The notes under the pieces: generated by a model
What the model was told of the DNA's origin: nothing
The model's input: only the letters and a program-made list of their open reading frames with translations
Database searches by the model: none
Source of the DNA: a virus
Length of the DNA stretch: 51,760 bases
Direction: 5' to 3' (one strand)
Virus record (IMG/VR): IMGVR_UViG_3300046777_001420
Coordinates: 1 to 51,760 of that record
In this document: one piece after another, positions 1-6,927 of the stretch
How the letters are laid out: the number at the start of each line of letters is the position of its first letter
How positions within the stretch are numbered: the first letter of the stretch is position 1
Translations under genes and position numbers: made by a program

Positions 1-111
1 CGTCTTGGGGCAAGAGGGACAGGTTTAGGTCCGTTGAATGGCACCATCCGCCGCCTCACCTACTGGACCCGCCGTCTTTCTGACAGCACCCTGCAGGAGG
101 TGACTCGATGA
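1..111 (+). CDS. C-terminal end of a phage tail protein (partial)
   Basis: Frame 1 is open from the first base to a TGA at 109-111, giving 36 residues that end in 'GTIRRLTYWTRRLSDSTLQ'. An ending of the form 'G-IRRLTYWP-RL-D--LQ' is, as I recall, typical of large phage tail or fibre proteins with a LamG-like C-terminal region. The stop overlaps the next start in an ATGA arrangement, so the two genes are translationally coupled. The body of the gene lies outside the window, so the exact tail role is inferred. Confidence 0.65.
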   Translation, partial: RLGARGTGLGPLNGTIRRLTYWTRRLSDSTLQEVTR

Positions 112-389
112 CCCACTACCTCCGCTTTCCCTCCGAAGCCACCGGCCTAGCCGCCCTGGAAGCTACTGGTCTGCTCACGGAAGGCGGCTTCCCAATCACC
201 GCCAGCCACAGCCATGCGCTGGATGTAATCGGAATTATCACTCGTGGTGGTGAGTACGACGAGGATGGCAACGTATTGGTGCCGCCCACGGTGCTGGACG
301 GCTGGCACGTCAACTACATTGGTGAATTACCTAACGACTGGGACCAATACGTAGTACAACCTACGCAACCAGTCAGGGTCTGGGCGTAA
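108..389 (+). CDS. Small tail-associated hypothetical protein
   Basis: A 93-residue protein whose ATG overlaps the stop of the tail gene (ATGA), preceded by a good Shine-Dalgarno stretch (CAGGAGGTGA). It has no membrane segment or signal peptide. The 'VLDGWHVNYIGELPNDWDQY' region and the basic-aromatic end resemble a short protein often found directly after tail fibre or tail tip genes in prophages. That similarity is from memory and the function is unknown. It ends 7 bases before the convergent minus-strand block. Confidence 0.75.
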   Translation: MTHYLRFPSEATGLAALEATGLLTEGGFPITASHSHALDVIGIITRGGEYDEDGNVLVPPTVLDGWHVNYIGELPNDWDQYVVQPTQPVRVWA

Positions 390-395
390 TTACAT

Positions 396-602
396 TTATT
401 CTATTCGTGGTATTTTTGATGTAACTAACTGGCCGTAGTCCCTGGGTTCAGTCACGGGCACATTAATCAAATCACAGACTTCACACTTACCTATATGGTA
501 TGTAGCACAGTGTTTAGGTGGACCAGAGTACACACGCCCCTGGTACCACCTGCCATACTTCATGCCACACTCATGGCATACCCAATGAATTTTACGTTTC
601 AT
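396..602 (-). CDS. Small zinc-ribbon protein
   Basis: A 68-residue protein with CHEC near residues 9-12 and CEVC near 40-43, i.e. two CxxC knuckles that would bind one zinc ion. The segment 'CEVCDLINVPVTEPRDYG' matches a pattern I know from small phage zinc-ribbon proteins of unknown role. It is the last gene of the minus-strand arm and its ATG overlaps the stop of the preceding gene (ATGA), so it is probably translated by coupling. Confidence 0.75.
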   Translation of the reverse strand: MKRKIHWVCHECGMKYGRWYQGRVYSGPPKHCATYHIGKCEVCDLINVPVTEPRDYGQLVTSKIPRIE

Positions 603-826
603 ATTGTGAGTTCTTTGAGAATATTTGTGTAATACAGCACCTTTTGTGCATGGTATGTCTGTTGTTCTTGTAATACCTCAAGAATTCCTTCCGCAATACG
701 GTTAAAACTTAATTGATCTTCAGCGCTTACAACTGTATCTCCAAAGTGCTCAACAAATTCTTTGTAAGCTTTTTGTTCCATCAACTGGTCAAAAGCAGAA
801 GGCTCTGTGTTAGTTGTGTTGTTCAT
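599..826 (-). CDS. Hypothetical helical protein
   Basis: About 75 residues from the ATG at 826, which directly follows the upstream stop. An in-frame ATG at 841 overlapping the previous gene is an alternative. The product is charged and mostly helical, with no Cys and no membrane segment, and ends in 'VLYYTNILKELTI'. It overlaps the zinc-ribbon gene by 4 bases. I do not recognise the family. Confidence 0.6.
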   Translation of the reverse strand: MNNTTNTEPSAFDQLMEQKAYKEFVEHFGDTVVSAEDQLSFNRIAEGILEVLQEQQTYHAQKVLYYTNILKELTI

Positions 827-827
827 G

Positions 828-1046
828 TTAGGAATTTTCATTCTTTTGGTTGAGTTGTACTCTGAGATCAAATCCGAATCGTTGGGTTTCATGAATAAAA
901 TCTTCAATGCATTTGCCGTAGCCTTCAATGAATTCTTCCGGGTTAGGGACCTCTGCATCAGGTGGGTACCCAATATAAGACAGCAAACCCAAATCTAAAT
1001 ACCGAAGCACATGCTTTAACATTGCTTCTACTTCTTCTTTGTCCAT
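828..1046 (-). CDS. Hypothetical acidic protein
   Basis: A 72-residue protein from the ATG at 1046. I chose this start because a perfect 10-bp hairpin (1062-1086) lies just upstream, inside the longer open frame that reaches 1097. The product begins 'MDKEEVEAMLKHVLRYL' and contains 'PPDAEVPNPEEFIEGYGKC'. It is acidic and predicted helical. No family recognised. Its C-terminus overlaps the possible upstream start of the next gene. Confidence 0.6.
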   Translation of the reverse strand: MDKEEVEAMLKHVLRYLDLGLLSYIGYPPDAEVPNPEEFIEGYGKCIEDFIHETQRFGFDLRVQLNQKNENS

Positions 1047-1061
1047 AACAATGTGAAGTAT

Positions 1062-1086
1062 CAGACCCACTTTGGCAGTGGGTCTG
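1062..1086 (-). promoter_or_regulatory. Perfect 10-bp intercistronic hairpin
   Basis: CAGACCCACT and its exact complement flank a 5-base loop. The hairpin lies between the stop of the gene at 1098-1334 and the ATG at 1046, about 15 bases upstream of that ATG. No T-run follows on the minus strand, so it does not look like a standard terminator. A translational control or mRNA-processing role is possible. Confidence 0.55.
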
Positions 1087-1097
1087 AAGAATGTCAA

Positions 1098-1334
1098 TTA
1101 ACCTTTTTGTTTTTGTAATGCTTCATACTGTTTAGCAGCTTCCAGCATTTCAAAGTACCGGTCACGCATAATCGGACCAGCTTCCGTAACACAAAAGCGT
1201 TCCCATAGGCCGGTGTATGTGTGGTCACTAGGCCGATACACATTGTAGAGATGCTCCAAGAAATCAGCTTTTTGCTGCTCTAGCTTAACGCTCCAGTTGT
1301 TAAGAATTTCTTGGTAGTCAAATGAATTAGTCAT
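1098..1334 (-). CDS. Hypothetical protein
   Basis: A 78-residue soluble protein starting at the ATG at 1334, which overlaps the upstream gene by 8 bases. Aromatic-rich middle ('YNVYRPSDHTYTGLWERF') and a helical C-terminus ('MLEAAKQYEALQKQKG'). No recognised domain. Part of a run of tightly packed small genes. Confidence 0.65.
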   Translation of the reverse strand: MTNSFDYQEILNNWSVKLEQQKADFLEHLYNVYRPSDHTYTGLWERFCVTEAGPIMRDRYFEMLEAAKQYEALQKQKG

Positions 1335-1521
1335 TGATCAGTTTGGTTTGCATGTGGTAAACATCTTGAATCTCAGGACGCAATTCATTAACTGCATCAA
1401 AGAGATCATCTTCGACTAGAGCCAAAAGACTATCCAAAGTACGGCCGGTAAATGGGTCATACTCTAGATCCATCTCAAATGAAACCCGAATCGATACAAC
1501 AGACTTAGGAATGACTTCCAT
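1327..1521 (-). CDS. Hypothetical protein
   Basis: A 64-residue protein from the ATG at 1521 ('MEVIPKSVVSIRVSFEMD'). The open frame extends to a TTG at 1548, but ATG is the more economical start. The N-terminus alternates hydrophobic residues like a beta strand and the C-terminus is acidic and helical. It overlaps the next gene by 8 bases. No known family. Confidence 0.6.
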   Translation of the reverse strand: MEVIPKSVVSIRVSFEMDLEYDPFTGRTLDSLLALVEDDLFDAVNELRPEIQDVYHMQTKLIND

Positions 1522-1558
1522 TTCTAGAAGTGTAGAACCCTGCAACAATAGCAGGTTT

Positions 1559-1819
1559 TTACTTTTCTAGAAGTCGTTCCAAAGAATGCATTTGGTTTTG
1601 CTGGTAATAACCAAGCCGTTCTTGAATGACATGAGTGTAGTTAATGGATGCATCAACCATTTCTTCTGCCGTCATAGAAGCAGCTAGGTTTTCATTAGCA
1701 ATCATGGCAGCGGTAAGTACGGTAACTTGCCACTCCATTTTGTTGCCAATCAACGCAGGAAGGGGGGTGCCACCCTGCGTAAATGAATCAAACAACCGTG
1801 TGAGTCCGTCGTCAGTCAT
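1559..1819 (-). CDS. Hypothetical protein
   Basis: An 86-residue protein with ATG at 1819. It is soluble and mostly helical, with a possible helical hairpin around 'VTVLTAAMIANENLAASMTAEEM'. No Cys pairs or catalytic motif. A small hairpin (CCTGC/GCAGG, about 1541-1557) lies between this gene and the next. Function unknown. Confidence 0.65.
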   Translation of the reverse strand: MTDDGLTRLFDSFTQGGTPLPALIGNKMEWQVTVLTAAMIANENLAASMTAEEMVDASINYTHVIQERLGYYQQNQMHSLERLLEK

Positions 1820-1851
1820 GGCACCCTAATCTTTTCTTTAGTTTATTCCCC

Positions 1852-2073
1852 CTAGTTCTTCCCTTTCATCAAATAAAACCAGTACGCATTCCTGGAATTC
1901 ATATGAAACCGCTTGCCACTAAGCAACTTTAGTTTCTTTTCTTCCAGTTCTTGAGCCTTTGCTTCGTTATATGGAAGTGTATCTCCGTTATCACAAAGCA
2001 TTGCCAGCTCAAGATCTACCATCTCAATTTGTAACTGAAAGTCATCTACAGCTTGTTCATGACAACGACACAT
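1852..2073 (-). CDS. Hypothetical protein downstream of the Gp157-like gene
   Basis: A 73-residue protein from the ATG at 2073 ('MCRCHEQAVDDF'), 20 bases after the Gp157-like stop. The longer open frame to 2265 would overlap that gene heavily and is probably not used. It has a long acidic helix followed by a 'LEEKKLKLL' helix and an aromatic C-terminus. The position suggests a role near the recombination or replication genes, but no family is recognised. Confidence 0.6.
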   Translation of the reverse strand: MCRCHEQAVDDFQLQIEMVDLELAMLCDNGDTLPYNEAKAQELEEKKLKLLSGKRFHMNSRNAYWFYLMKGKN

Positions 2074-2092
2074 GATGTGTGCGTCATCAAGA

Positions 2093-2815
2093 TCAGTCGG
2101 TGGCTTCAAGTTCTGGTAGAAACTCTTCTGAATATTGGGATGAAAGATTGTCCATTCCCTTGGTGTGGATGATTCGATTTCGTTTGATGTTGTAGTCTTG
2201 GTGGATTTTGACACCTTGTGGGATTCGTTGTCCTTCTTGGTAAGCACTGCGGAGCTTGTCGGCATTTGGAATAATTTCTGTTTTTGTTACTGGTGTAGCA
2301 GTGCGTTCAATTACGTCACCACTCATGGAAGTTACCACAGTTTCTTTGGTTGTGGTAACGGTTTGTTGCAAACAAAATTCGTTGCGATCTGCCTCATCCC
2401 ATTCCTCTACAGGAATAGAAATTTCCACAGTTAACTCACGTTTTTTGCTAAGAACAAACTCATAGTTTTTCCCAACAATCCTGTTAGAATCTAATGGTGC
2501 CGCACGCCGCAACCAATTGATAAGCCCTTTGATCTTAGTGACCTGAGACTCGTGGTGTTTACGTGCTGTTACCAAAAGCTCTTGTTCTTTCTTAGCACGC
2601 TCTACTGCGTTTTCGTGGTGCGCCCATGCGTAGTACAACCGATCAATCTTTTCAGACCGAAGGGCAAGGCATTGCTCAAGCTCAGCCTGTGCCAACTCCT
2701 GGGATTCAGAATCCAATAAAGGAATAGAGCGTTCAAGGGCACCATAAGTTTCATACAATTTAAAGATACTTAATTTTGTTAAATCTGTTTTAATTAATCT
2801 TGTTTGATTAGACAT
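2093..2815 (-). CDS. Gp157-like (Siphovirus Gp157 family) protein
   Basis: A 240-residue protein with the Gp157 layout: an N-terminal 'IFKLYETYGAL' helix, a long coiled coil (about residues 35-110), then a strand-rich part with 'YEFVLSKKRELTVEI' and near the C-terminus a 'LRSAYQEGQRIPQGVKI' segment like the family's 'I--AL--G--V-GA'. Family members are widespread in phages, usually near SSB and recombination genes, and are linked to phage-resistance phenotypes; the biochemical role is not settled. An insert of about 30 residues rich in T/V ('LQQTVTTTKETVV') interrupts the usual compact C-terminal part. The start overlaps the end of an HNH gene. Confidence 0.7.
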   Translation of the reverse strand: MSNQTRLIKTDLTKLSIFKLYETYGALERSIPLLDSESQELAQAELEQCLALRSEKIDRLYYAWAHHENAVERAKKEQELLVTARKHHESQVTKIKGLINWLRRAAPLDSNRIVGKNYEFVLSKKRELTVEISIPVEEWDEADRNEFCLQQTVTTTKETVVTSMSGDVIERTATPVTKTEIIPNADKLRSAYQEGQRIPQGVKIHQDYNIKRNRIIHTKGMDNLSSQYSEEFLPELEATD

Positions 2816-3341
2816 TGTTAATTAAAGCAAAGCTTGAATAGTGTTTAATAGCTGCAGCGTTATATATTGCAGCAGCTTTAATTTCTGAATCATAAAAACC
2901 TAAATGCATTTTTTTATAATTTACACAAATTTGAGCTTTCCATTTATTCATTTTTTTATCCCAACTTACGCCTTTGTATTTACTGCTATGTTGTTTTTGT
3001 TTTTGTTTGTTCCAACAATTTTCTTGATTTGTAACTAATCTTAAATTCATAATGTTGTTATCAGATCTATCGCCATTAATGTGATCAATTTGAAAACTAT
3101 CAATATTTATTTCATAATATAAATAATAAATAATCCTATGTACTCGATAAAGTTTATTTTTATTTTCTTGTTTAATGCCTACTTGCCAATAGCCGTCTTT
3201 ATTTTTTGATCCCGCAAAGTCTCCCTGCTTTAATCTTAAACAACGTGGATTTTTCCATAGTAAAAAACTAGGCGAAGTAGAAGAAATTTCAAATAAATTT
3301 TTAAGAATTTCTAAAGAAGGAAGTTTTAACATAGTGCTCAT
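2808..3341 (-). CDS. HNH homing endonuclease with AP2-type DNA-binding domain
   Basis: A 177-residue protein. An N-terminal NUMOD-like part ('DGYWQVGIKQENKNKLYRVH') leads into the HNH core 'YRVHRIIYYL...IDHINGDRSDNN..NLRLVT' at about residues 67-105. The C-terminal 'YKGVSWDKKMNKWKAQI...FYDSEIKAAAIYNAAA' is an AP2-like DNA-binding module. Such proteins nick or cut DNA to spread their own gene. AT-rich composition and codon use differ from its neighbours, which fits mobility. Its last codons overlap the ATG of the Gp157-like gene, and it starts inside a truncated copy of that gene's beginning. Confidence 0.88.
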   Translation of the reverse strand: MSTMLKLPSLEILKNLFEISSTSPSFLLWKNPRCLRLKQGDFAGSKNKDGYWQVGIKQENKNKLYRVHRIIYYLYYEINIDSFQIDHINGDRSDNNIMNLRLVTNQENCWNKQKQKQHSSKYKGVSWDKKMNKWKAQICVNYKKMHLGFYDSEIKAAAIYNAAAIKHYSSFALINNV

Positions 3342-3399
3342 ACAATTTAAAGATCGTTAGTTCTTTAAGATTTGTTTTAGTGATTTGAGTTGAGTTCAT
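3301..3399 (-). pseudogene. Duplicated 5' start of the Gp157-like gene, cut off by the HNH gene
   Basis: An ATG at 3399 opens 32 residues beginning 'MNSTQITKTNLKELTIFKLY', closely matching the start of the intact downstream Gp157-like protein ('MSNQTRLIKTDLTKLSIFKLY'). Seventeen bases (ATCTTTAAATTGTATGA) are identical in both copies. The frame then runs into the HNH gene and stops. It looks like the original gene start, separated from the body by the HNH insertion and replaced by a second start beyond it. It may act as a leader peptide. Confidence 0.7.
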
Positions 3400-3402
3400 T
3401 AT

Positions 3403-3516
3403 TCAAGAAAATTGATTGGTGAGTTTGTTTACCATGTAGGCCAGCAAAGCTCCGCATGCTGTCCAAAGAAGATCTTTGACAACAGGAAGAACAACACCAA
3501 GAATAACTTCGAACAT
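3403..3516 (-). CDS. Small single-pass membrane protein
   Basis: A 37-residue protein: 'MFEVILGVVLPVVKDLLWTA' continuing into 'CGALLAYMVNK', i.e. one or two short hydrophobic helices and a polar C-terminus. ATG at 3516 lies 25 bases downstream of a copy of the CGTC/GACG leader hairpin, which supports it as a real expressed gene. Similar tiny hydrophobic proteins recur elsewhere in this arm (5074, 8223, 17756, 17827). Function unknown. Confidence 0.6.
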   Translation of the reverse strand: MFEVILGVVLPVVKDLLWTACGALLAYMVNKLTNQFS

Positions 3517-3541
3517 AAGTAGTAATGAATTGGTTAACAAG

Positions 3542-3565
3542 CAGTTTAACGTCATGCTTAGGACG
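3542..3565 (-). promoter_or_regulatory. CGTC/GACG leader element, copy 1
   Basis: Minus-strand reading: CGTC, loop CTAAGCAT, GACG, then TTAAACTG. It lies 9 bases after the stop of the gene at 3575-3892 and 25 bases before the ATG at 3516. One of ten copies in the early arm. Confidence 0.75.
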
Positions 3566-3574
3566 TATAGCAAA

Positions 3575-3892
3575 CTACTTATCTGTTAGTAGTTCTTTAA
3601 CTTGTTTAATTTCATCCATCAGTTCATCTCGGCTAGGCCCTGGATCCCACGACCTTGCTTTAATTTCATCTGGGTTGTTTTCTTTTTGAATCATGCGTGC
3701 CTGCTCATCAGCAGAGTACACACACTCCATAAACAAATCCCAGATAAACTTGTCGGTAAATCCTTTAAGGCTAATGCCTCTATTAGAAGCTTCAGTGGTC
3801 ATAACTGCTAGGCAGTTAAGAATAAACTCAGATTTGCTGCGCAGAAGTTTATAGTACTCACCTTCAGGCAAGCCATAAGTTTCAAAGCTCAT
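3575..3892 (-). CDS. Hypothetical protein
   Basis: A 105-residue protein from the ATG at 3892, chosen because GGAG lies 9 bases upstream and the overlap with the preceding gene is then only 11 bases. Helical, with 'YYKLLRSKSEFILNCLAVM' and a charged C-terminus 'SRDELMDEIKQVKELL'. No recognised domain. The sequence is typical of small phage early proteins. Confidence 0.65.
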   Translation of the reverse strand: MSFETYGLPEGEYYKLLRSKSEFILNCLAVMTTEASNRGISLKGFTDKFIWDLFMECVYSADEQARMIQKENNPDEIKARSWDPGPSRDELMDEIKQVKELLTDK

Positions 3893-4139
3893 CAGACTCA
3901 TCTCCATTAAGTGCATTGGAAATAGCAGTGGTTAAAGCATCAATAATAAACTGTTGTTGCTTTTCTTCTCCAAGGCTGTTCCACCACTGGAGATCAGCAT
4001 CTTCTTCGTCCCATTCAATTTGAATAGTGCCGCCCCCATTTTCTTCTTCAATAAATCGGATGTCCAACTTAAAGACAGACGCTGGATCAGTACATTCAAA
4101 TTGCATCTGAGCTACGTACTCTTTGCCGGTGTTTTCCAT
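3882..4139 (-). CDS. Hypothetical acidic protein
   Basis: An 85-residue, strongly acidic protein: a strand-rich N-terminus ('QMQFECTDPASVFKLDIRF'), an acidic centre ('IEWDEEDADLQWWNSLGEE') and a C-terminal helix. ATG at 4139 lies inside the end of the upstream SWIM-type gene (28-base overlap). Strong negative charge could mean DNA mimicry, but that is only a guess. Confidence 0.65.
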   Translation of the reverse strand: MENTGKEYVAQMQFECTDPASVFKLDIRFIEEENGGGTIQIEWDEEDADLQWWNSLGEEKQQQFIIDALTTAISNALNGDESDEL

Positions 4140-5077
4140 GCATTACTCAGTTGTGGAAGTGCAATCCCAGGAAAGGGAATGAACCCGTTGTCTAACATGT
4201 TATCAAACAAATCCCAGACATGATGTTGCGTAAAGATCTCTTTTGGTTTGTAAGTACGCCAGGCTTTAAGCGGAGCCATAGAGCCCTGCTTGGTGTATAA
4301 AACAAGAAACCGACCTTCATTAGATGTACCTTCTGGTGGGGCGTACCACCAGGCTACCGCTTGCTCTGCCACTTGACCACGGCATTGTGAACGCGCTTCA
4401 GCACGCTTGACGAGCAACTCACGGTAACGCTGCATCCATGTCAGATGAATGCACCAAGGCTTGTAGCCTTCAATCTCAGCCTGGAACTCAGACAGATTAT
4501 TCAGTTGTCGCTGGAACGAACCACAAGAACAGTATGGATTTGTTTTAGGTTTTTGTATGACTTCACATTTAGCATCCGATTCAGATTCAGGAGCATCAAA
4601 ATCAATGGCACTATCAGCTTCTTGGAAACCATCAGGGGCAACCAGGTGCCCAAGATCAGTTTGATCTGATTGGAGTAACTGAACCAATTTAGTCCGATCT
4701 GAAATATGAATGAACTTATCAGCCCACGCACGTTGCATTTGCGCAGCTTGCGAAAGATATCCCAACTTGTGGCTGTAGTGCCAGCCTTTAAACATGATGT
4801 AAGAGTTGTTGCGCCAGATTGATGGTCCACGAAAGTTTGGTCCTAAGTAAGAGAAAAAATCCTTTAGACGAAAAGTAAACTGCTGGTACGCAGCTTTGAC
4901 TAGTTCCCTGCTGTAAGTTTGCTCAGTACCATCGTTACGCACCACGATAACAAGATCATCTCGCAAATAAATGGCAGAGATTTCCGTGTCATCAAAGTCT
5001 TGGAACGCACGACGAAGATTACTTTTTGTGTAAATGAGTTGTTGAGCTTGATTGAGTTGAGTAATTAGTTCGGTCAT
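4112..5077 (-). CDS. SWIM-type zinc-finger protein
   Basis: A 321-residue protein with C183-x-C185 ('PYCSCGSF') and C209-x-H211 ('PWCIH'), the CxC...CxH pattern of SWIM zinc fingers, which bind DNA or protein partners. The N-terminal half (KTxLxxA-like helix, then 'YLRDDLVIVVRNDGTEQTYS') resembles a small beta domain. The C-terminal part is rich in aromatic residues. I do not recognise the complete family. Its ATG overlaps the stop of a small membrane-protein gene (ATGA), so the two are coupled. Confidence 0.65.
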   Translation of the reverse strand: MTELITQLNQAQQLIYTKSNLRRAFQDFDDTEISAIYLRDDLVIVVRNDGTEQTYSRELVKAAYQQFTFRLKDFFSYLGPNFRGPSIWRNNSYIMFKGWHYSHKLGYLSQAAQMQRAWADKFIHISDRTKLVQLLQSDQTDLGHLVAPDGFQEADSAIDFDAPESESDAKCEVIQKPKTNPYCSCGSFQRQLNNLSEFQAEIEGYKPWCIHLTWMQRYRELLVKRAEARSQCRGQVAEQAVAWWYAPPEGTSNEGRFLVLYTKQGSMAPLKAWRTYKPKEIFTQHHVWDLFDNMLDNGFIPFPGIALPQLSNAWKTPAKST

Positions 5078-5250
5078 TGTTTTGGTGTTGAGTTGTATTT
5101 GGTGCTTTTGTAAACACCTTTAGCCATTAGGTACGTACCCCAAATGGTAATAGCCCAGCCTGCGGGCGTCCCTAGCATAGCAGCAATTGTGCCAGCGACC
5201 AAGCCAGTTGTCAGTCCTGTAGCAAATGCTGCCTTGTCTTCTGGTTTCAT
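5074..5250 (-). CDS. Small two-helix membrane protein
   Basis: A 58-residue protein with two hydrophobic stretches, 'TGLTTGLVAGTIAAMLG' and 'GWAITIWGTYLMAKG', and a basic C-terminus. The stop codon overlaps the next ATG (AATGACC). Too short for most gene finders. It is the first gene of its unit and lies back to back with the plus-strand gene at 5284, so the 33-base gap between them should hold divergent expression signals. Confidence 0.6.
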   Translation of the reverse strand: MKPEDKAAFATGLTTGLVAGTIAAMLGTPAGWAITIWGTYLMAKGVYKSTKYNSTPKQ

Positions 5251-5283
5251 TTGTGTAGTTGTGTGTAGAATTAATTATCCTCC

Positions 5284-5556
5284 ATGGTCCTTATGGAAGA
5301 GCATTACGTACCCCTTAGCAAGTTTGACATTGAACCATCAATTGATGATTTGTTTTGGGAAGAAAAAATTAAACGTTCAATTCAAGAGTGTAACTCAGTA
5401 AGTGCTTTAAAAGAAATGGCGACTCTTTTAGCAAGAATCGCCACACAACGTCAAGCTGTAATCAGGGGGTTAGTAAAAGACATTCACCTATTCAACAATG
5501 TGTTGATTGATGCGAATGAAATTGCTAACCCTGAACTTAAACCTCAGAAAGAATAA
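5284..5556 (+). CDS. Small helical protein on the opposite strand
   Basis: A 90-residue protein (or 87 from the ATG at 5293). It contains 'IKRSIQECNSVSALKEMATL' then 'LARIATQRQAVIRGLVKDI', a pattern I associate with small cyanobacterial and cyanophage proteins. It is a lone plus-strand gene within the minus arm. Its last 13 bases overlap the end of the DUF5895-like gene tail to tail. Function unknown; the orientation suggests separate timing of expression. Confidence 0.7.
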   Translation: MVLMEEHYVPLSKFDIEPSIDDLFWEEKIKRSIQECNSVSALKEMATLLARIATQRQAVIRGLVKDIHLFNNVLIDANEIANPELKPQKE

Positions 5557-6635
5557 TTCTCACCTGTATCAGGATCTTGTGCAGATGCCAAGAGTTTGAC
5601 ATCTACATCACCACCTCTGGATGCAGGAAGAATTTCTACACCTTCTTTAATTCCATAAGCACCACCTAGCTTTTCAGCGTCTTGTTTTGCATGCTGATTA
5701 ATATAGTCAGCAAACATGTCTTGATACTTCCAAGTGGATTCCCGATCTTCATCAGGAATTGACATTTGGTTCAGTGATTCGATTGCTGTTTCTTGGCTGC
5801 TGTAATCAGGGATACCAAAAGATTCAATTGCGCAGATCTCAACGTTGTTGGCACCACGCATCTCATTGGCAAGTACCGGAGCAAATACGGTAGTTGCATA
5901 AAACTTTTCATTGAATGCTAATGGGATCTCAGAGTCCAGTGCTTTGCTCAAGCACTTAGACATTTCTTTTTCATACAGTTTAATCTTGTCGGCAGCATCA
6001 GTGCCATTTAATCCTTTCAAGGTAAGGACCATTGGAATCTTGTGTGCACGCTTGTTATCTTTTGTCAGGATATAAACAAGGTACTTGGTGCGTACACCGT
6101 ACTTACGCTTGTACATCTCACCTTTGCTATTAGCAAGATCAGATGCAGTCTTATCAGCATCAAACAATTCTTTGACGGCTGGGTCATCAAAGGTTCCAAT
6201 CGTTTGCCTCATTCCCATAGTTTCCTCAACCATGAGGGGAGAACGTAAAAGGATTTGAATTCGAGGCTCAACAAAATTAAGTCCTTCTTCAATTGAAGTG
6301 TTGGGAGCCATACCAAAAGTCTGCTTGTAGTTCCAGATAACTGAACCCTTAACAAAGTCACTTTCAGTGGCACTCCATCCGCAAGTATCCAAGTCTGAGT
6401 TCCGCACGAACCAACCTCTTGTCTTTGACTTATTAAGAGGTTGGATGGTGACCAGGTTTTGGTATCCGGAGACAAACCTTTTGTCTTGAAAAAGTTTGAA
6501 CGAATCCAGTCCACGAGTAGCGAGAGCAGATGTTTTCTTAGTGGTCATGATCTTTACAGGAGTTTTGGTAGAGGTTTCAGAAGTTTGTTCAGTGTCAGGA
6601 TCAGGTTGTCTCAGAGCATTAAGAATGGAAGTCAT
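5544..6635 (-). CDS. DUF5895-like protein
   Basis: A 363-residue soluble protein. After a polar N-terminus come 'SKTRGWFVRNSDLDTCGW', 'VEPRIQILLRSPLM', 'YGVRTKYLVYILTKDNKRAH' and 'PMVLTLKGLNG', in the order I remember for DUF5895, a family found in cyanobacteria, their plasmids and phages. No catalytic motif is evident. It is preceded by leader element copy 2 (24-base gap) and lies near SSB and polymerase, so a role in replication or recombination is plausible but inferred. Confidence 0.6.
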   Translation of the reverse strand: MTSILNALRQPDPDTEQTSETSTKTPVKIMTTKKTSALATRGLDSFKLFQDKRFVSGYQNLVTIQPLNKSKTRGWFVRNSDLDTCGWSATESDFVKGSVIWNYKQTFGMAPNTSIEEGLNFVEPRIQILLRSPLMVEETMGMRQTIGTFDDPAVKELFDADKTASDLANSKGEMYKRKYGVRTKYLVYILTKDNKRAHKIPMVLTLKGLNGTDAADKIKLYEKEMSKCLSKALDSEIPLAFNEKFYATTVFAPVLANEMRGANNVEICAIESFGIPDYSSQETAIESLNQMSIPDEDRESTWKYQDMFADYINQHAKQDAEKLGGAYGIKEGVEILPASRGGDVDVKLLASAQDPDTGENYSF

Positions 6636-6659
6636 GGTTGTTTGTTGTTGAGTAACAGG

Positions 6660-6683
6660 CAGTTTAACGTCATGCGTAGGACG
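6660..6683 (-). promoter_or_regulatory. CGTC/GACG leader element, copy 2
   Basis: CGTC, loop CTACGCAT, GACG, TTAAACTG on the minus strand. It starts 5 bases after the stop of the gene at 6689-6922 and ends 24 bases before the ATG at 6635. Confidence 0.78.
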
Positions 6684-6688
6684 GTTAC

Positions 6689-6922
6689 TTAACTAGCTTC
6701 AAGAAAATCTTCTTTAAACTCTTTAAGTTTTTTCTTCATGTCTTTATGTTCATCAACAATGTCTTCCATATACTCAATTACAAAATCTTTGGCAAAGCCA
6801 CAGCCACACATAAACTGAACAAAAGCATCAATAATACTTGATCCTAGTTCAGCATTAAATGAAACTAAGTAGGTAGTGGAATCATCAATGTGTTTGAATT
6901 CGTAGTGATTGTAAATAGTCAT
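6689..6922 (-). CDS. Hypothetical protein
   Basis: A 77-residue protein from the ATG at 6922, five bases after the HNH stop. A beta-type N-terminus ('MTIYNHYEFKHIDDSTTYLV') is followed by a helix with 'FMCGCGFAKDF' and a lysine/glutamate-rich C-terminal helix. No family recognised. The CxC could bind metal with partners, but a single pair is weak evidence. Confidence 0.65.
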   Translation of the reverse strand: MTIYNHYEFKHIDDSTTYLVSFNAELGSSIIDAFVQFMCGCGFAKDFVIEYMEDIVDEHKDMKKKLKEFKEDFLEAS

Positions 6923-6927
6923 TGAGT

